Assembly (NCBI GenBank): GCA_964487925.1
Contig: CAZASZ010000071.1
Coordinates: 1-8,523 of the forward strand
Direction of reading: 5' to 3'
DNA: 8,523 nt
Origin: RI-283 sp964487925
Lineage (GTDB): Bacteria; Pseudomonadota; Gammaproteobacteria; SZUA-140
The position numbers and the translations under genes are program-made. Under the pieces are notes generated by a model. That model was not told the origin of the DNA, made no database searches, and was given only the letters and a program-made list of their open reading frames with translations. Positions 1 through 6,453 of this stretch are shown here, piece by piece; position 1 is the stretch's first letter, and every line of letters starts with the position of its first letter.

Positions 1-30
1 AGCCGTCCAATCAACACAAAGGAAGCGAAC

Positions 31-1728
31 ATGTTGCAGCAGCCTGAGACAAAGTACCGACGCTTTACGCCGATTGCACTGTCTGATCGACAGTGGCCGG
101 GTAAGACTATTGATCAACCACCGATCTGGATGAGCACCGATCTACGCGATGGCAATCAGGCGTTGATTGAACCGATGTCGGTCGCGACCAAGCTGACCTT
201 TTTCAAGACCTTGGTCGCGATGGGCTTCAAGGAGATCGAGATCGGCTTCCCTTCAGCATCGCAAACGGACTTCGACTTCGCGCGCCTGCTGATCGAAGAA
301 GGTCACATCCCGGACGACGTCACAATCGAGGTGCTAACTCAGGCTCGGCGGGCGCTTATCGAGCGTACGGTGGGATCCCTGGAGGGCGCGCGGCGCGCGA
401 TCGTCCATGTATATAACCCCATTGCTCCGGATTTTCGCGAGATCGTCTACCGGACAGACCGGGCCGGGGTTCGGGAATTGGCAAAGCAAGGCACGCGATG
501 GGTCAAAGAGGCCGTTGCCGCGCACCCCGAGACCGAATGGGTTTACCAGTATTCCCCCGAGGTCTTTTCCGGGACCGAACTCGACTTTGCGAAAGAGGTT
601 GTTGATGCGGTGTCGGCGATCTGGCGGCCGACGCCGGACCGCAAGATGATCATCAACCTGCCGGCAACGGTGGAGATGTCGACGCCGAATACCTATGCCG
701 ATCAAATCGAGTGGATGCATCGTCATATTGAACGCCGGGGCAGCATTGTCTTGAGCGTTCACCCCCACAACGACCGGGGCACTGCCGTGGCTGCGGCGGA
801 ACTCGCTGTCATGGCCGGGGCCGATCGTGTCGAGGGCTGTTTGTTCGGCAACGGGGAGCGTACCGGCAACGTGGATCTGATCACGCTGGCGCTCAATCTA
901 TATTCCCAGGGTATTCACCCAGGGCTCGATCTTGGTCAAATCGATCAGATTCGGCAACTGGTCGAGCAATGTACTCAGCTGCCCGTTCATCCGCGTCATC
1001 CCTATGCAGGAGAGCTGGTATTCACCGCCTTTTCGGGATCACACCAGGACGCGATTAAAAAGGGGCTGTCGCAGCGTCGCGAGGGTAATACCTGGCGAGT
1101 GCCCTATCTGCCGATCGATCCCGCGGACCTCGGCCGCGATTATCAGTCGGTCGTGCGGGTCAACAGCCAGTCCGGTAAAGGGGGAGTCGCCTTTGTGCTG
1201 GCCAAGGACTATGGCCTGGAGATCCCGCGTCGTCTGCAGATCGAGTTTAGCCGTATCGTCCAGGAATACACGGATCGTAGCGGCAAAGAGGTCACCAGCC
1301 AGGACATCATGTCGCTGTTTGAGACGCACTATCTGTCGGTCGATACCCCGGTCGTATATCGACACAACGAACAACACAGCCTCGATACCGAGGTCTCACT
1401 GGCGATCACGCTTTCGGTGTCCGGATCGCTCCAACGCCTATCCGGTCAAGGCACCGGTCCCGTCGAGGCGGCGACCCAGGCCCTGTCGCCGCTCGTCAGC
1501 GAGCCAATCACAATCATCGATTACCACGAACACGCCATTCCGGACAGCGGGGCCGGAGGTGAGGCCGTGAGTTATATAGAGATGCGTATCGGCGATCGCG
1601 CGCCGGTCTTCGGCATCGGTCGCGACCATAGTATCGTCGCAGCCGCTATCAAGGCCCTCATCAATGGTATCAACCGCACACCGGATGAGGAGGTATTATC
1701 CGACCAAACCAGCGCCGAAAAAACGTGA
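31..1728 (+). CDS. leuA: 2-isopropylmalate synthase, long (yeast/actinobacterial-type) LeuA
   Basis: Catalyses the first committed step of leucine synthesis in the cytoplasm: acetyl-CoA plus 2-oxoisovalerate gives 2-isopropylmalate. At 565 residues it is longer than the E. coli enzyme (about 520), and its opening (KYRRFTPIALSDRQWPG) is typical of the yeast/actinobacterial LeuA branch. Visible motifs in the catalytic TIM barrel are DLRDGNQ at residues 37-43 (catalytic Arg and metal-binding Asp), HPHND at 244-248 (metal-binding His pair) and GNGERTGN at 273-280. The C-terminal region from about residue 440 to 550 is the LeuA allosteric domain, with GTGPVEAATQAL starting at 474; leucine feedback inhibition is therefore expected. 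The ATG at 31 is preceded by AAAGGAAG at 18-25, a good ribosome binding site at normal spacing. No other leu or ilv gene is in the window, and a strong terminator follows, so this gene ends its transcript. Complete and intact; the product call is very secure. Confidence 0.97.
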   Translation: MLQQPETKYRRFTPIALSDRQWPGKTIDQPPIWMSTDLRDGNQALIEPMSVATKLTFFKTLVAMGFKEIEIGFPSASQTDFDFARLLIEEGHIPDDVTIEVLTQARRALIERTVGSLEGARRAIVHVYNPIAPDFREIVYRTDRAGVRELAKQGTRWVKEAVAAHPETEWVYQYSPEVFSGTELDFAKEVVDAVSAIWRPTPDRKMIINLPATVEMSTPNTYADQIEWMHRHIERRGSIVLSVHPHNDRGTAVAAAELAVMAGADRVEGCLFGNGERTGNVDLITLALNLYSQGIHPGLDLGQIDQIRQLVEQCTQLPVHPRHPYAGELVFTAFSGSHQDAIKKGLSQRREGNTWRVPYLPIDPADLGRDYQSVVRVNSQSGKGGVAFVLAKDYGLEIPRRLQIEFSRIVQEYTDRSGKEVTSQDIMSLFETHYLSVDTPVVYRHNEQHSLDTEVSLAITLSVSGSLQRLSGQGTGPVEAATQALSPLVSEPITIIDYHEHAIPDSGAGGEAVSYIEMRIGDRAPVFGIGRDHSIVAAAIKALINGINRTPDEEVLSDQTSAEKT

Positions 1729-1825
1729 CCCATATAGATTGAACTATTCCGGAAACCCGTAATCTCACTTATTAACGGAACAAGTCACTTTCCCCATCCC
1801 CGCCACATCCCAACGACGGGGACCC

Positions 1826-1848
1826 ATCTCGGCACCCCAAGCCGGGAT
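1826..1848 (+). other. Small stem-loop in the leuA 3' UTR
   Basis: ATCTCGGC (1826-1833) can pair with GCCGGGAT (1841-1848) over 8 base pairs, one of them G-U, leaving a 7-base loop. It lies just upstream of the intrinsic terminator and has no T-run of its own. It may protect the mRNA 3' end or be chance structure. Apart from this and the terminator, the 128 bases after the leuA stop show no recognisable gene. Confidence 0.35.
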
Positions 1849-1856
1849 ATGTGTTG

Positions 1857-1896
1857 GCCCCAGCCCCCTCCCTCTCTACGGCTGGGGCTTTTTTTT
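1857..1896 (+). terminator. Rho-independent terminator of leuA
   Basis: A perfect 9-base-pair GC-rich stem is formed by GCCCCAGCC (1857-1865) and GGCTGGGGC (1880-1888), with a 14-base loop, followed directly by eight T residues (1889-1896). Strength and orientation fit termination of leuA transcription, 129 bases after its stop codon. It isolates leuA from the ppk unit. Confidence 0.94.
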
Positions 1897-1912
1897 ACTT
1901 ACATATACCCCA

Positions 1913-2065
1913 CCTATAGTTGCTCCATGAACGAACGTCTTGCGCGCATAAAACCCTTCTTCCGCGTTGCGAACCTTGCCAATAGCGCTGCTATTGCCTG
2001 CGACCCGCGCCTTGCATAAGGACTTTATGCATCACAATCCGTTTCGCCCATGGAGCAACTATAGG
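1913..2065. repeat. MITE-like palindromic element with 17-bp terminal inverted repeats
   Basis: CCTATAGTTGCTCCATG (1913-1929) is the exact reverse complement of 2049-2065. The inside continues the dyad around the same centre (about 1988-1989): GCATAAA at 1946-1952 pairs with TTTATGC at 2024-2030, and CAATAGC (1980-1986) pairs with GCTATTG (1990-1996) around a 3-base loop. The whole 153-base unit could thus fold into one long imperfect hairpin as DNA or RNA. It encodes no transposase and sits neatly between the leuA terminator and the ppk promoter, as expected of a miniature inverted-repeat transposable element or related dispersed palindromic repeat. No clear target-site duplication is visible beyond the arms, unless the TATA or TA at the tips serves as one. 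Only one copy lies in the window, so dispersal in the genome is inferred. Confidence 0.8.
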
Positions 2066-2087
2066 ATCCGACGACGACTGACCGATT

Positions 2088-2115
2088 TTGGCGGAATGCC
2101 TGATCGTACTATACT
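2088..2115 (+). promoter_or_regulatory. Probable sigma-70-type promoter of the ppk-parA unit
   Basis: TTGGCG (2088-2093, 4 of 6 to the -35 consensus) and TATACT (2110-2115, 5 of 6 to the -10 consensus) are 16 bases apart. Transcription would start near 2122, about 58 bases before the ppk start. The promoter begins 23 bases past the palindromic element and is the only good match in the gap after the leuA terminator. No convincing Pho box is seen. Confidence 0.5.
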
Positions 2116-2135
2116 GATAGGGATATAGATCATTG

Positions 2136-2183
2136 ATGCAAAAAAACAACGACAAAGGACCCGTCACACGACGAAAAATATGA
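2136..2183 (+). CDS. Possible 15-codon leader ORF overlapping the ppk start
   Basis: An ATG at 2136 opens MQKNNDKGPVTRRKI and ends in TGA at 2181-2183. That stop overlaps the ppk ATG (2180-2182) as ATGA, the classic arrangement for translational coupling. It lies downstream of the predicted promoter, and ppk has no Shine-Dalgarno sequence of its own at a usable distance (AAAGGA at 2154-2159 is about 20 bases away), so ribosomes finishing this ORF could restart on ppk. Against it: only a weak GGGAT-like site precedes its start, the predicted 5' leader is very short, and a 15-codon ORF arises easily by chance. The run of seven A residues at 2140-2146 could also be a slippage site. Confidence 0.3.
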   Translation: MQKNNDKGPVTRRKI

Positions 2184-4264
2184 GCGATACCCCGGACGAC
2201 AGCAAGTTTCTGAACCGCGAACTCAGCCTACTGGCCTTTCATCGGCGAGTACTCGCGATGGCCGAAGACGACCGCGTACCCTTGCTCGAACGCCTGAATT
2301 TCCTGTGTATCTCCTGTTCCAACCTCGATGAATTCTACGAGGTCCGGGTCGCCTCCCTGCTCCAGAAAGAAGCCCACGGCGTGACGCAAACCGGTGTCGA
2401 CGGCGCGACCCTGTCGGAGCTGCTCGACCAGATTCACCGTCGCTCCTCGCAGATGGTGGATGCCCAATATCGCCTGCTGAACGAAGTCCTGACACCTACG
2501 TTGGCGAAAGAGGGTATTGTGTTTCTGCGCCGCGATCAGTGGAACGAGGAACAGCGAAACTGGTTGCGTCGCCATATGCTGCGCGAACTGCTGCCGATCA
2601 TCAGTCCGCTCGGCATCGATCCGGCCCACCCCTTTCCGCGCATCGTCAACCGCAACCTGCACTTTGTCGTATCCCTTGAGGGGAAAGACGCCTTCGGGCG
2701 CGAACACCGGCTGGCATTTGTCCCGGCTCCGCGATCGCTACCGCGACTCGTGCTGCTCCCTGAAAACGTCTCTTCCGAGCCGTATACCTTCGTATTCCTA
2801 TCGTCCATTGTGCACGCCTTTGTCGAGGACCTTTTCCCCGGCATGAAAGTCACGGGTTGCTACCAGTTTCAGATTACCCGCGACAGCGAGCTTTACCTCG
2901 ATGAAGAGGAGATCGCGGACCTCAAGGACGAGGTGGTCGGTCAATTGCAGACCAGCCGCCGCTTCGGCCGCGCCGTGCGCCTTCAGGTCGCGGATAACTG
3001 TCCGGATGACATGTCGGAATACCTGCTCGCCAACTTCTCTTTAGGGCCACGGGACCTGTTCAGGGTCAACGGCCCGGTCAATCTGCACCGCCTCGCCGAG
3101 GCATATAAGCTCGTCGACCGACCGGATCTCAAGATTGCGCCGTTCAGTCCCTCGCTGCCACCGGAGCTGGTCGACTGCGAGGACATCTTTGCCGCCTTGA
3201 AGCAACAGGACATTCTGCTTCATCACCCTTTCCAGTCCTTCAACCCCGTCGTCAACCTCATCGAACAGGCCGCAAACGACCCCGAGGTCCTGGCCATCAA
3301 GCAGACGCTGTATCGTACGGGTGAAAACTCGCGGGTTGTTCAGGCCCTGTGCCGAGCCGCGAGTAACGGCAAAGAGGTCAGTGTGGTCGTCGAACTACGC
3401 GCGCGTTTTGACGAAGAAGGCAACATTCGCCTGGCTGAGGCCTTGCAACAGGCTGGAGCCCATGTCGTCTATGGGATACTGGGATACAAGACCCACGCCA
3501 AGATGCTTGTAATCGTGCGCAGGGAGAAAGGACGTCTGCATCGCTACAGTCACCTTGGCACTGGCAACTACCATGGCGTCACAAGCCGCCTCTATACCGA
3601 TTTCGGGCTAATCACCAGCAACGAGATGGTGGGAAACGACATCCTCAAACTCTTCCAGGAACTCACCGGACTGGGCAAACCACTGCGCCTTAAACGCATC
3701 ATTCAGGCGCCGTTTGACCTGCATCGGGTACTGATCGAGTACACTGATCGCGAGATTGAGCACGCCCAGGCCGGTAAACATGGCCATATCATCGCCAAGA
3801 TGAACGGACTCGAGGATCCGGCACTGATCGAGGCCTTCTACCGGGCCTCTCAGGCCGGCGTCAAGATCGACCTTATCGTCCGCGGCGTTTGCTGTCTGCG
3901 TCCCGGGGTAAAGGGTCTTTCCGAAAACATCCACGTCCGCTCGGTGCTTGGCCGCTTCCTGGAACACGCTCGCATCTTCTGCTTCGCCAACGGCGGACTT
4001 ACCGAGCTCTATTGCTCAAGCGCGGACGGCCTTGTTCGCAACCTGCACCGGCGTGTCGAGACGGCATTCCCGATCGCACGCGGTAAGCTGCAACGCCGGG
4101 TCGTCAAGGAAGGGTTGCGTTACTATCTACGCGACAATGAGTTCTCTTGGCGTCTTAATGGAGACGGGCACTACACCAGGGTTCGCCCTGCAAAGGGCAA
4201 AGAGGCTAGGAGCGCCCAACGTCAGTTGCTTGAGTCGCTATGCGAGACCAAAAAGGGGTCATGA
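2180..4264 (+). CDS. ppk: Polyphosphate kinase 1
   Basis: Reversibly polymerises the gamma-phosphate of ATP into inorganic polyphosphate, used for phosphate storage, stress survival and granule formation. At 694 residues it has the usual PPK1 length. The N-terminal domain opens with FLNRELSLLAFHRRVL and SNLDEFYEVR, a head domain follows to about residue 310, then two phospholipase-D-like C-terminal domains. The autophosphorylated histidine is H439 in KTHAK, and the second active-site histidine is H458 in YSHLGTGNYH; their 19-residue spacing matches H435/H454 of the E. coli enzyme. R379 (in LYRTGE) and R409 (in ELRARFDEE) match the metal/phosphate-binding arginines R375 and R405. The late motifs RGVCCLRPGVKGLSENI and GRFLEHARIF are intact. 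The ATG at 2180 fits the family N-terminus but has a weak ribosome binding site; it may be coupled to the upstream leader ORF. Its stop overlaps the next gene as ATGA. Confidence 0.98.
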   Translation: MSDTPDDSKFLNRELSLLAFHRRVLAMAEDDRVPLLERLNFLCISCSNLDEFYEVRVASLLQKEAHGVTQTGVDGATLSELLDQIHRRSSQMVDAQYRLLNEVLTPTLAKEGIVFLRRDQWNEEQRNWLRRHMLRELLPIISPLGIDPAHPFPRIVNRNLHFVVSLEGKDAFGREHRLAFVPAPRSLPRLVLLPENVSSEPYTFVFLSSIVHAFVEDLFPGMKVTGCYQFQITRDSELYLDEEEIADLKDEVVGQLQTSRRFGRAVRLQVADNCPDDMSEYLLANFSLGPRDLFRVNGPVNLHRLAEAYKLVDRPDLKIAPFSPSLPPELVDCEDIFAALKQQDILLHHPFQSFNPVVNLIEQAANDPEVLAIKQTLYRTGENSRVVQALCRAASNGKEVSVVVELRARFDEEGNIRLAEALQQAGAHVVYGILGYKTHAKMLVIVRREKGRLHRYSHLGTGNYHGVTSRLYTDFGLITSNEMVGNDILKLFQELTGLGKPLRLKRIIQAPFDLHRVLIEYTDREIEHAQAGKHGHIIAKMNGLEDPALIEAFYRASQAGVKIDLIVRGVCCLRPGVKGLSENIHVRSVLGRFLEHARIFCFANGGLTELYCSSADGLVRNLHRRVETAFPIARGKLQRRVVKEGLRYYLRDNEFSWRLNGDGHYTRVRPAKGKEARSAQRQLLESLCETKKGS

Positions 4265-5007
4265 AGAGTCTGGCGGTCTATAATATAAAAGGTGGTGTAG
4301 GTAAGACCTCCACGGCAGTCAATCTCGCCTACCTGGCCAGTAACGCCGGGATGCGCACACTGCTTTGGGATATCGACCCGCAAGGTGCCGCAAGCTTCTA
4401 TTTCCGCGTCAAACCAAAGATTCGCGGCGGTCTGGCTCGCCTGCTGGACAAAAACTCCAGCGCATCCGATCAGATCAAGGCCTCGGATTTCCCAGGACTG
4501 GACATACTTCCGGCCGACTTTTCCTACCGTCACTTGGATTTGGAATTCGGTGACGGCAAGAAGCCCCAGTCTCGCCTGAAACGGGTTCTCAAGGATGTCC
4601 ATGGCGATTACGATCTATTGATTATCGACTGCCCGCCAAGCATTTCCCTACTCTCGGAGGCTATCTTCCGCACCGTCGACGCCCTGCTCGTCCCGACCAT
4701 CCCCACAACACTGTCTCTACGCACGCTTCAGCAGCTGCTCAAATTTCTCAGGAAGGAGTCATTGGATAAGCTGACGATACTGGCCTTTTTCTCGATGGCA
4801 GACCTGCGCAAGAACATGCACAAGGAGGTCATCGCGGTCCGTGACCGGTTGCGTCCTTGGATCATGGAGACCATTATTCCGTATTGCAGCGATATCGAGC
4901 GAATGGGAATACGCAGACAACCGGTCATCACTTACGCTGCCAGCAGCCGGGCCAGTTTGGCCTACGAGGCGCTCTGGGAAGAGGTCCGAAGCGGACTCTA
5001 TATCTAG
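4261..5007 (+). CDS. Orphan ParA/Soj-like ATPase coupled to ppk
   Basis: A 248-residue cytoplasmic ParA/MinD-superfamily ATPase. Motifs: deviant Walker A KGGVGKTS at residues 10-17 (signature Lys10, catalytic Lys15), Walker A' WDIDPQG at 36-42, and Walker B LLIIDCPP at 119-126. The C-terminal part (ERMGIRRQPV ... SRASLAYEALWEEV) is typical of short Soj-type ParAs; there is no N-terminal DNA-binding domain and no clear MinD-like membrane-targeting helix. An ATG at 4240 is in frame, but 4261 is preferred: it gives the standard start just before the beta strand leading to Walker A, it has an AAGGGG-like site upstream, and it overlaps the ppk stop as ATGA, implying translational coupling. No parB or parS-like partner is next to it, so plasmid or chromosome partition is less likely than positioning of some other cargo. 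Given the tight link to ppk, polyphosphate granules or PPK itself are the natural candidates; this is inference. Confidence 0.93.
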   Translation: MKSLAVYNIKGGVGKTSTAVNLAYLASNAGMRTLLWDIDPQGAASFYFRVKPKIRGGLARLLDKNSSASDQIKASDFPGLDILPADFSYRHLDLEFGDGKKPQSRLKRVLKDVHGDYDLLIIDCPPSISLLSEAIFRTVDALLVPTIPTTLSLRTLQQLLKFLRKESLDKLTILAFFSMADLRKNMHKEVIAVRDRLRPWIMETIIPYCSDIERMGIRRQPVITYAASSRASLAYEALWEEVRSGLYI

Positions 5008-5019
5008 GAACGCCATTTC

Positions 5020-5090
5020 AGGAGGAACCACCGTTTATCAATCGGATGCAACCTGCCGAAACAGGGATACGTCGTTACGTAGTAGCTGTT
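5020..5090 (+). other. Shine-Dalgarno without a start codon, plus hairpin, in a short intergenic gap
   Basis: The 144 bases between the ParA-like gene and the flavoprotein gene contain a perfect AGGAGG (5020-5025), but no ATG, GTG or TTG follows within usable distance. The nearest ATG (5046, 27 codons to TGA at 5129, product MQPAETGIRRYVVAVTQTPG...) is 20 bases away. At 5060-5090 AACAG pairs with CTGTT and, inside it, TACGT with ACGTA around a CGTT loop. No convincing promoter or terminator is visible. The region may be the decayed remains of a small gene or simply an mRNA leader. Confidence 0.3.
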
Positions 5091-5151
5091 ACACAAACCC
5101 CAGGTGGCAGTTGCCATATCCTCATTTGAGCTCCTTACGGACTGAACAGCC

Positions 5152-6453
5152 ATGCTTGAAACTATCATATACATCGCCGTATTCGTCTTGGTCTTCGCGA
5201 TCTACTTAGGCCTGCGCGCCCGAAGTCACCGCCAGGGCAATGCCACACTGCAGGCCTCCGAAGCAAGCGGATTGATGGAACCCGCCTCGCTCCATCCCGT
5301 TTTTGACGAGGCCCTTTGTATCGGCTGCGGCGCATGTGTCAATGCCTGTCCTGAAGGTAATGTCATAGGACTGATCCGTGGCAAGGCCAAACTGACCAAT
5401 CCGTCACATTGCATCGGCCACGGGGCCTGTAAAGTGGCCTGTCCGTTCGACGCCATCACGCTGGTCTTCGGTACTGAAAAACGCGGCATCGATATACCCA
5501 ATGTGTCGCAAACGTTTGAGACCAATGTGCCTGGCATATTCATCGCCGGCGAGTTGGGCGGCATGGGTCTGGTCGCCAACGCCGTAGAACAGGGTCGACA
5601 GGCAATGGATTCGATCGCTAAACATCCTCACATCAAGAACAAAGGCGAGGCCGATATCGATGTGCTGATCGTAGGCGCCGGCCCATCCGGAATCGCCGCC
5701 ACCTTGGGCGCCAAGGACAAAGGCCTGCGTTACCGCACGATCGAACAGGACTCTTTCGGCGGCACGGTCGCCCATTTTCCGCGCGGCAAAATCGTCATGA
5801 CCCGGCCGGTTGATTTGCCCATAGTTGGTAAGGTAAAGCTTCGCGAGACCACCAAGGAGGCCCTGCTGGACTTGTGGCAGGACATCCGTGACAAGACTGG
5901 TATTGAGGTCGCCTATGGAGAGCGGTTGGAGTCCGTACAGAGCAACGATCAGACCTTTCAGGTCAAGACCAACAAGGGCAGCTACCAAGCCAAGACCATA
6001 CTCTTGGCCATTGGCCGTCGTGGCACACCCCGCAAGCTCAATGTCCCCGGGGAAGAGCAGAACAAGGTCGTCTATCGACTCATTGACCCCGCCCAATATC
6101 AGGGACAGCATGTCCTGGTCGTCGGCGGCGGTGACAGCGCTCTTGAGGCCGCAACTTCGATCGCCGAGGAACCAGGCACCGACGTCACGCTGTCCTATCG
6201 TAGCGGAGGATTCAATCGCGCCAAGGAAAAGAATCGTAACAAGGTCGATGCCCTAAAGGCGGTTGGACAGCTGCGAGTGCTGCTATCATCAAATGTAGTG
6301 GAAATCACCGAGGACAAGGTCCTCATCCGGGACGAAAACCAGGATTACGACTTGCAAAACGATGCCATCATTGTCTGCGCAGGGGGCATTCTGCCCACAC
6401 CGATGCTTAAGGAAATGGGCATAGAAGTAGAGACCAAGTATGGCACGGCCTGA
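5152..6453 (+). CDS. Membrane-anchored ferredoxin / circularly permuted thioredoxin-reductase-like flavoprotein
   Basis: A predicted NAD(P)H-linked iron-sulfur flavoprotein of 433 residues; substrate unknown. In order: one transmembrane helix (about 4-20) followed by the basic stretch RARSHR, so the remainder should face the cytoplasm; a two-cluster ferredoxin domain with C56, C59, C62, C66 and then C87, H90, C93, C97, where His replaces the second Cys of motif 2; a segment TNVPGIFIAGELGG (124-137) plus helix to about 158; FAD-binding GAGPSG (175-180); the LLAIGRRGTPR strand (284-294); NAD(P)-binding GGGDSA (325-330); and CAGGILPTPMLKEMGIEV near the C-terminus. The TNVPGIFIAGE segment normally ends this fold, so the flavoprotein part looks circularly permuted. 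The redox CxxC of thioredoxin reductases is absent: YRLIDPAQYQGQ stands in its place, more like thioredoxin-reductase-type ferredoxin-NADP reductases, which suggests flavin-to-cluster electron transfer. An in-frame TGA at 5143 fixes the start region; its ribosome binding site (ACGGA) is weak. It overlaps the next gene by 14 bases. Confidence 0.88.
   Translation: MLETIIYIAVFVLVFAIYLGLRARSHRQGNATLQASEASGLMEPASLHPVFDEALCIGCGACVNACPEGNVIGLIRGKAKLTNPSHCIGHGACKVACPFDAITLVFGTEKRGIDIPNVSQTFETNVPGIFIAGELGGMGLVANAVEQGRQAMDSIAKHPHIKNKGEADIDVLIVGAGPSGIAATLGAKDKGLRYRTIEQDSFGGTVAHFPRGKIVMTRPVDLPIVGKVKLRETTKEALLDLWQDIRDKTGIEVAYGERLESVQSNDQTFQVKTNKGSYQAKTILLAIGRRGTPRKLNVPGEEQNKVVYRLIDPAQYQGQHVLVVGGGDSALEAATSIAEEPGTDVTLSYRSGGFNRAKEKNRNKVDALKAVGQLRVLLSSNVVEITEDKVLIRDENQDYDLQNDAIIVCAGGILPTPMLKEMGIEVETKYGTA

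Noticed and set aside
334..768. A long open frame on the minus strand inside leuA, and similar antisense or alternate frames inside ppk and the ankyrin gene.
   Set aside because: They lie opposite or within secure genes with intact motifs, have no recognisable protein features, and are expected by-products of GC-rich codon use.
1798..1821. A CCCCG/CGGGG inverted repeat after leuA.
   Set aside because: Only five base pairs with a 14-base loop and no T-run; the real terminator lies further downstream at 1857-1896.
1927..2019. A 30-codon ORF starting in the left arm of the palindromic element (MNERLARIKPFFRVANLANS...).
   Set aside because: It is contained in the palindrome, has no ribosome binding site (the bases upstream are the inverted-repeat arm), and its codons are dictated by the dyad. 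It is most likely a chance reading of the repeat.
4240..4260. An upstream ATG giving the ParA-like protein seven extra residues (MRDQKGV).
   Set aside because: No Shine-Dalgarno sequence precedes it, and the extra residues are unlike the family start. The ATG at 4261 gives the typical N-terminus and an ATGA overlap with ppk.
4261..5007. The ParA-like gene as part of a plasmid or chromosome partition locus.
   Set aside because: There is no ParB-like gene, no iterated parS/centromere-like repeat and no replication gene nearby; the gene is coupled to ppk instead.
5046..5129. A 27-codon ORF between the ParA-like gene and the flavoprotein gene.
   Set aside because: The AGGAGG upstream is 20 bases away, the product resembles nothing I recognise, and nothing else supports translation. 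Kept only as a note with the Shine-Dalgarno observation.
5152..6453. The flavoprotein as a true thioredoxin reductase.
   Set aside because: The active-site CxxC is missing (YRLIDPAQYQGQ is in its place), and a ferredoxin domain and membrane helix are fused at the N-terminus.
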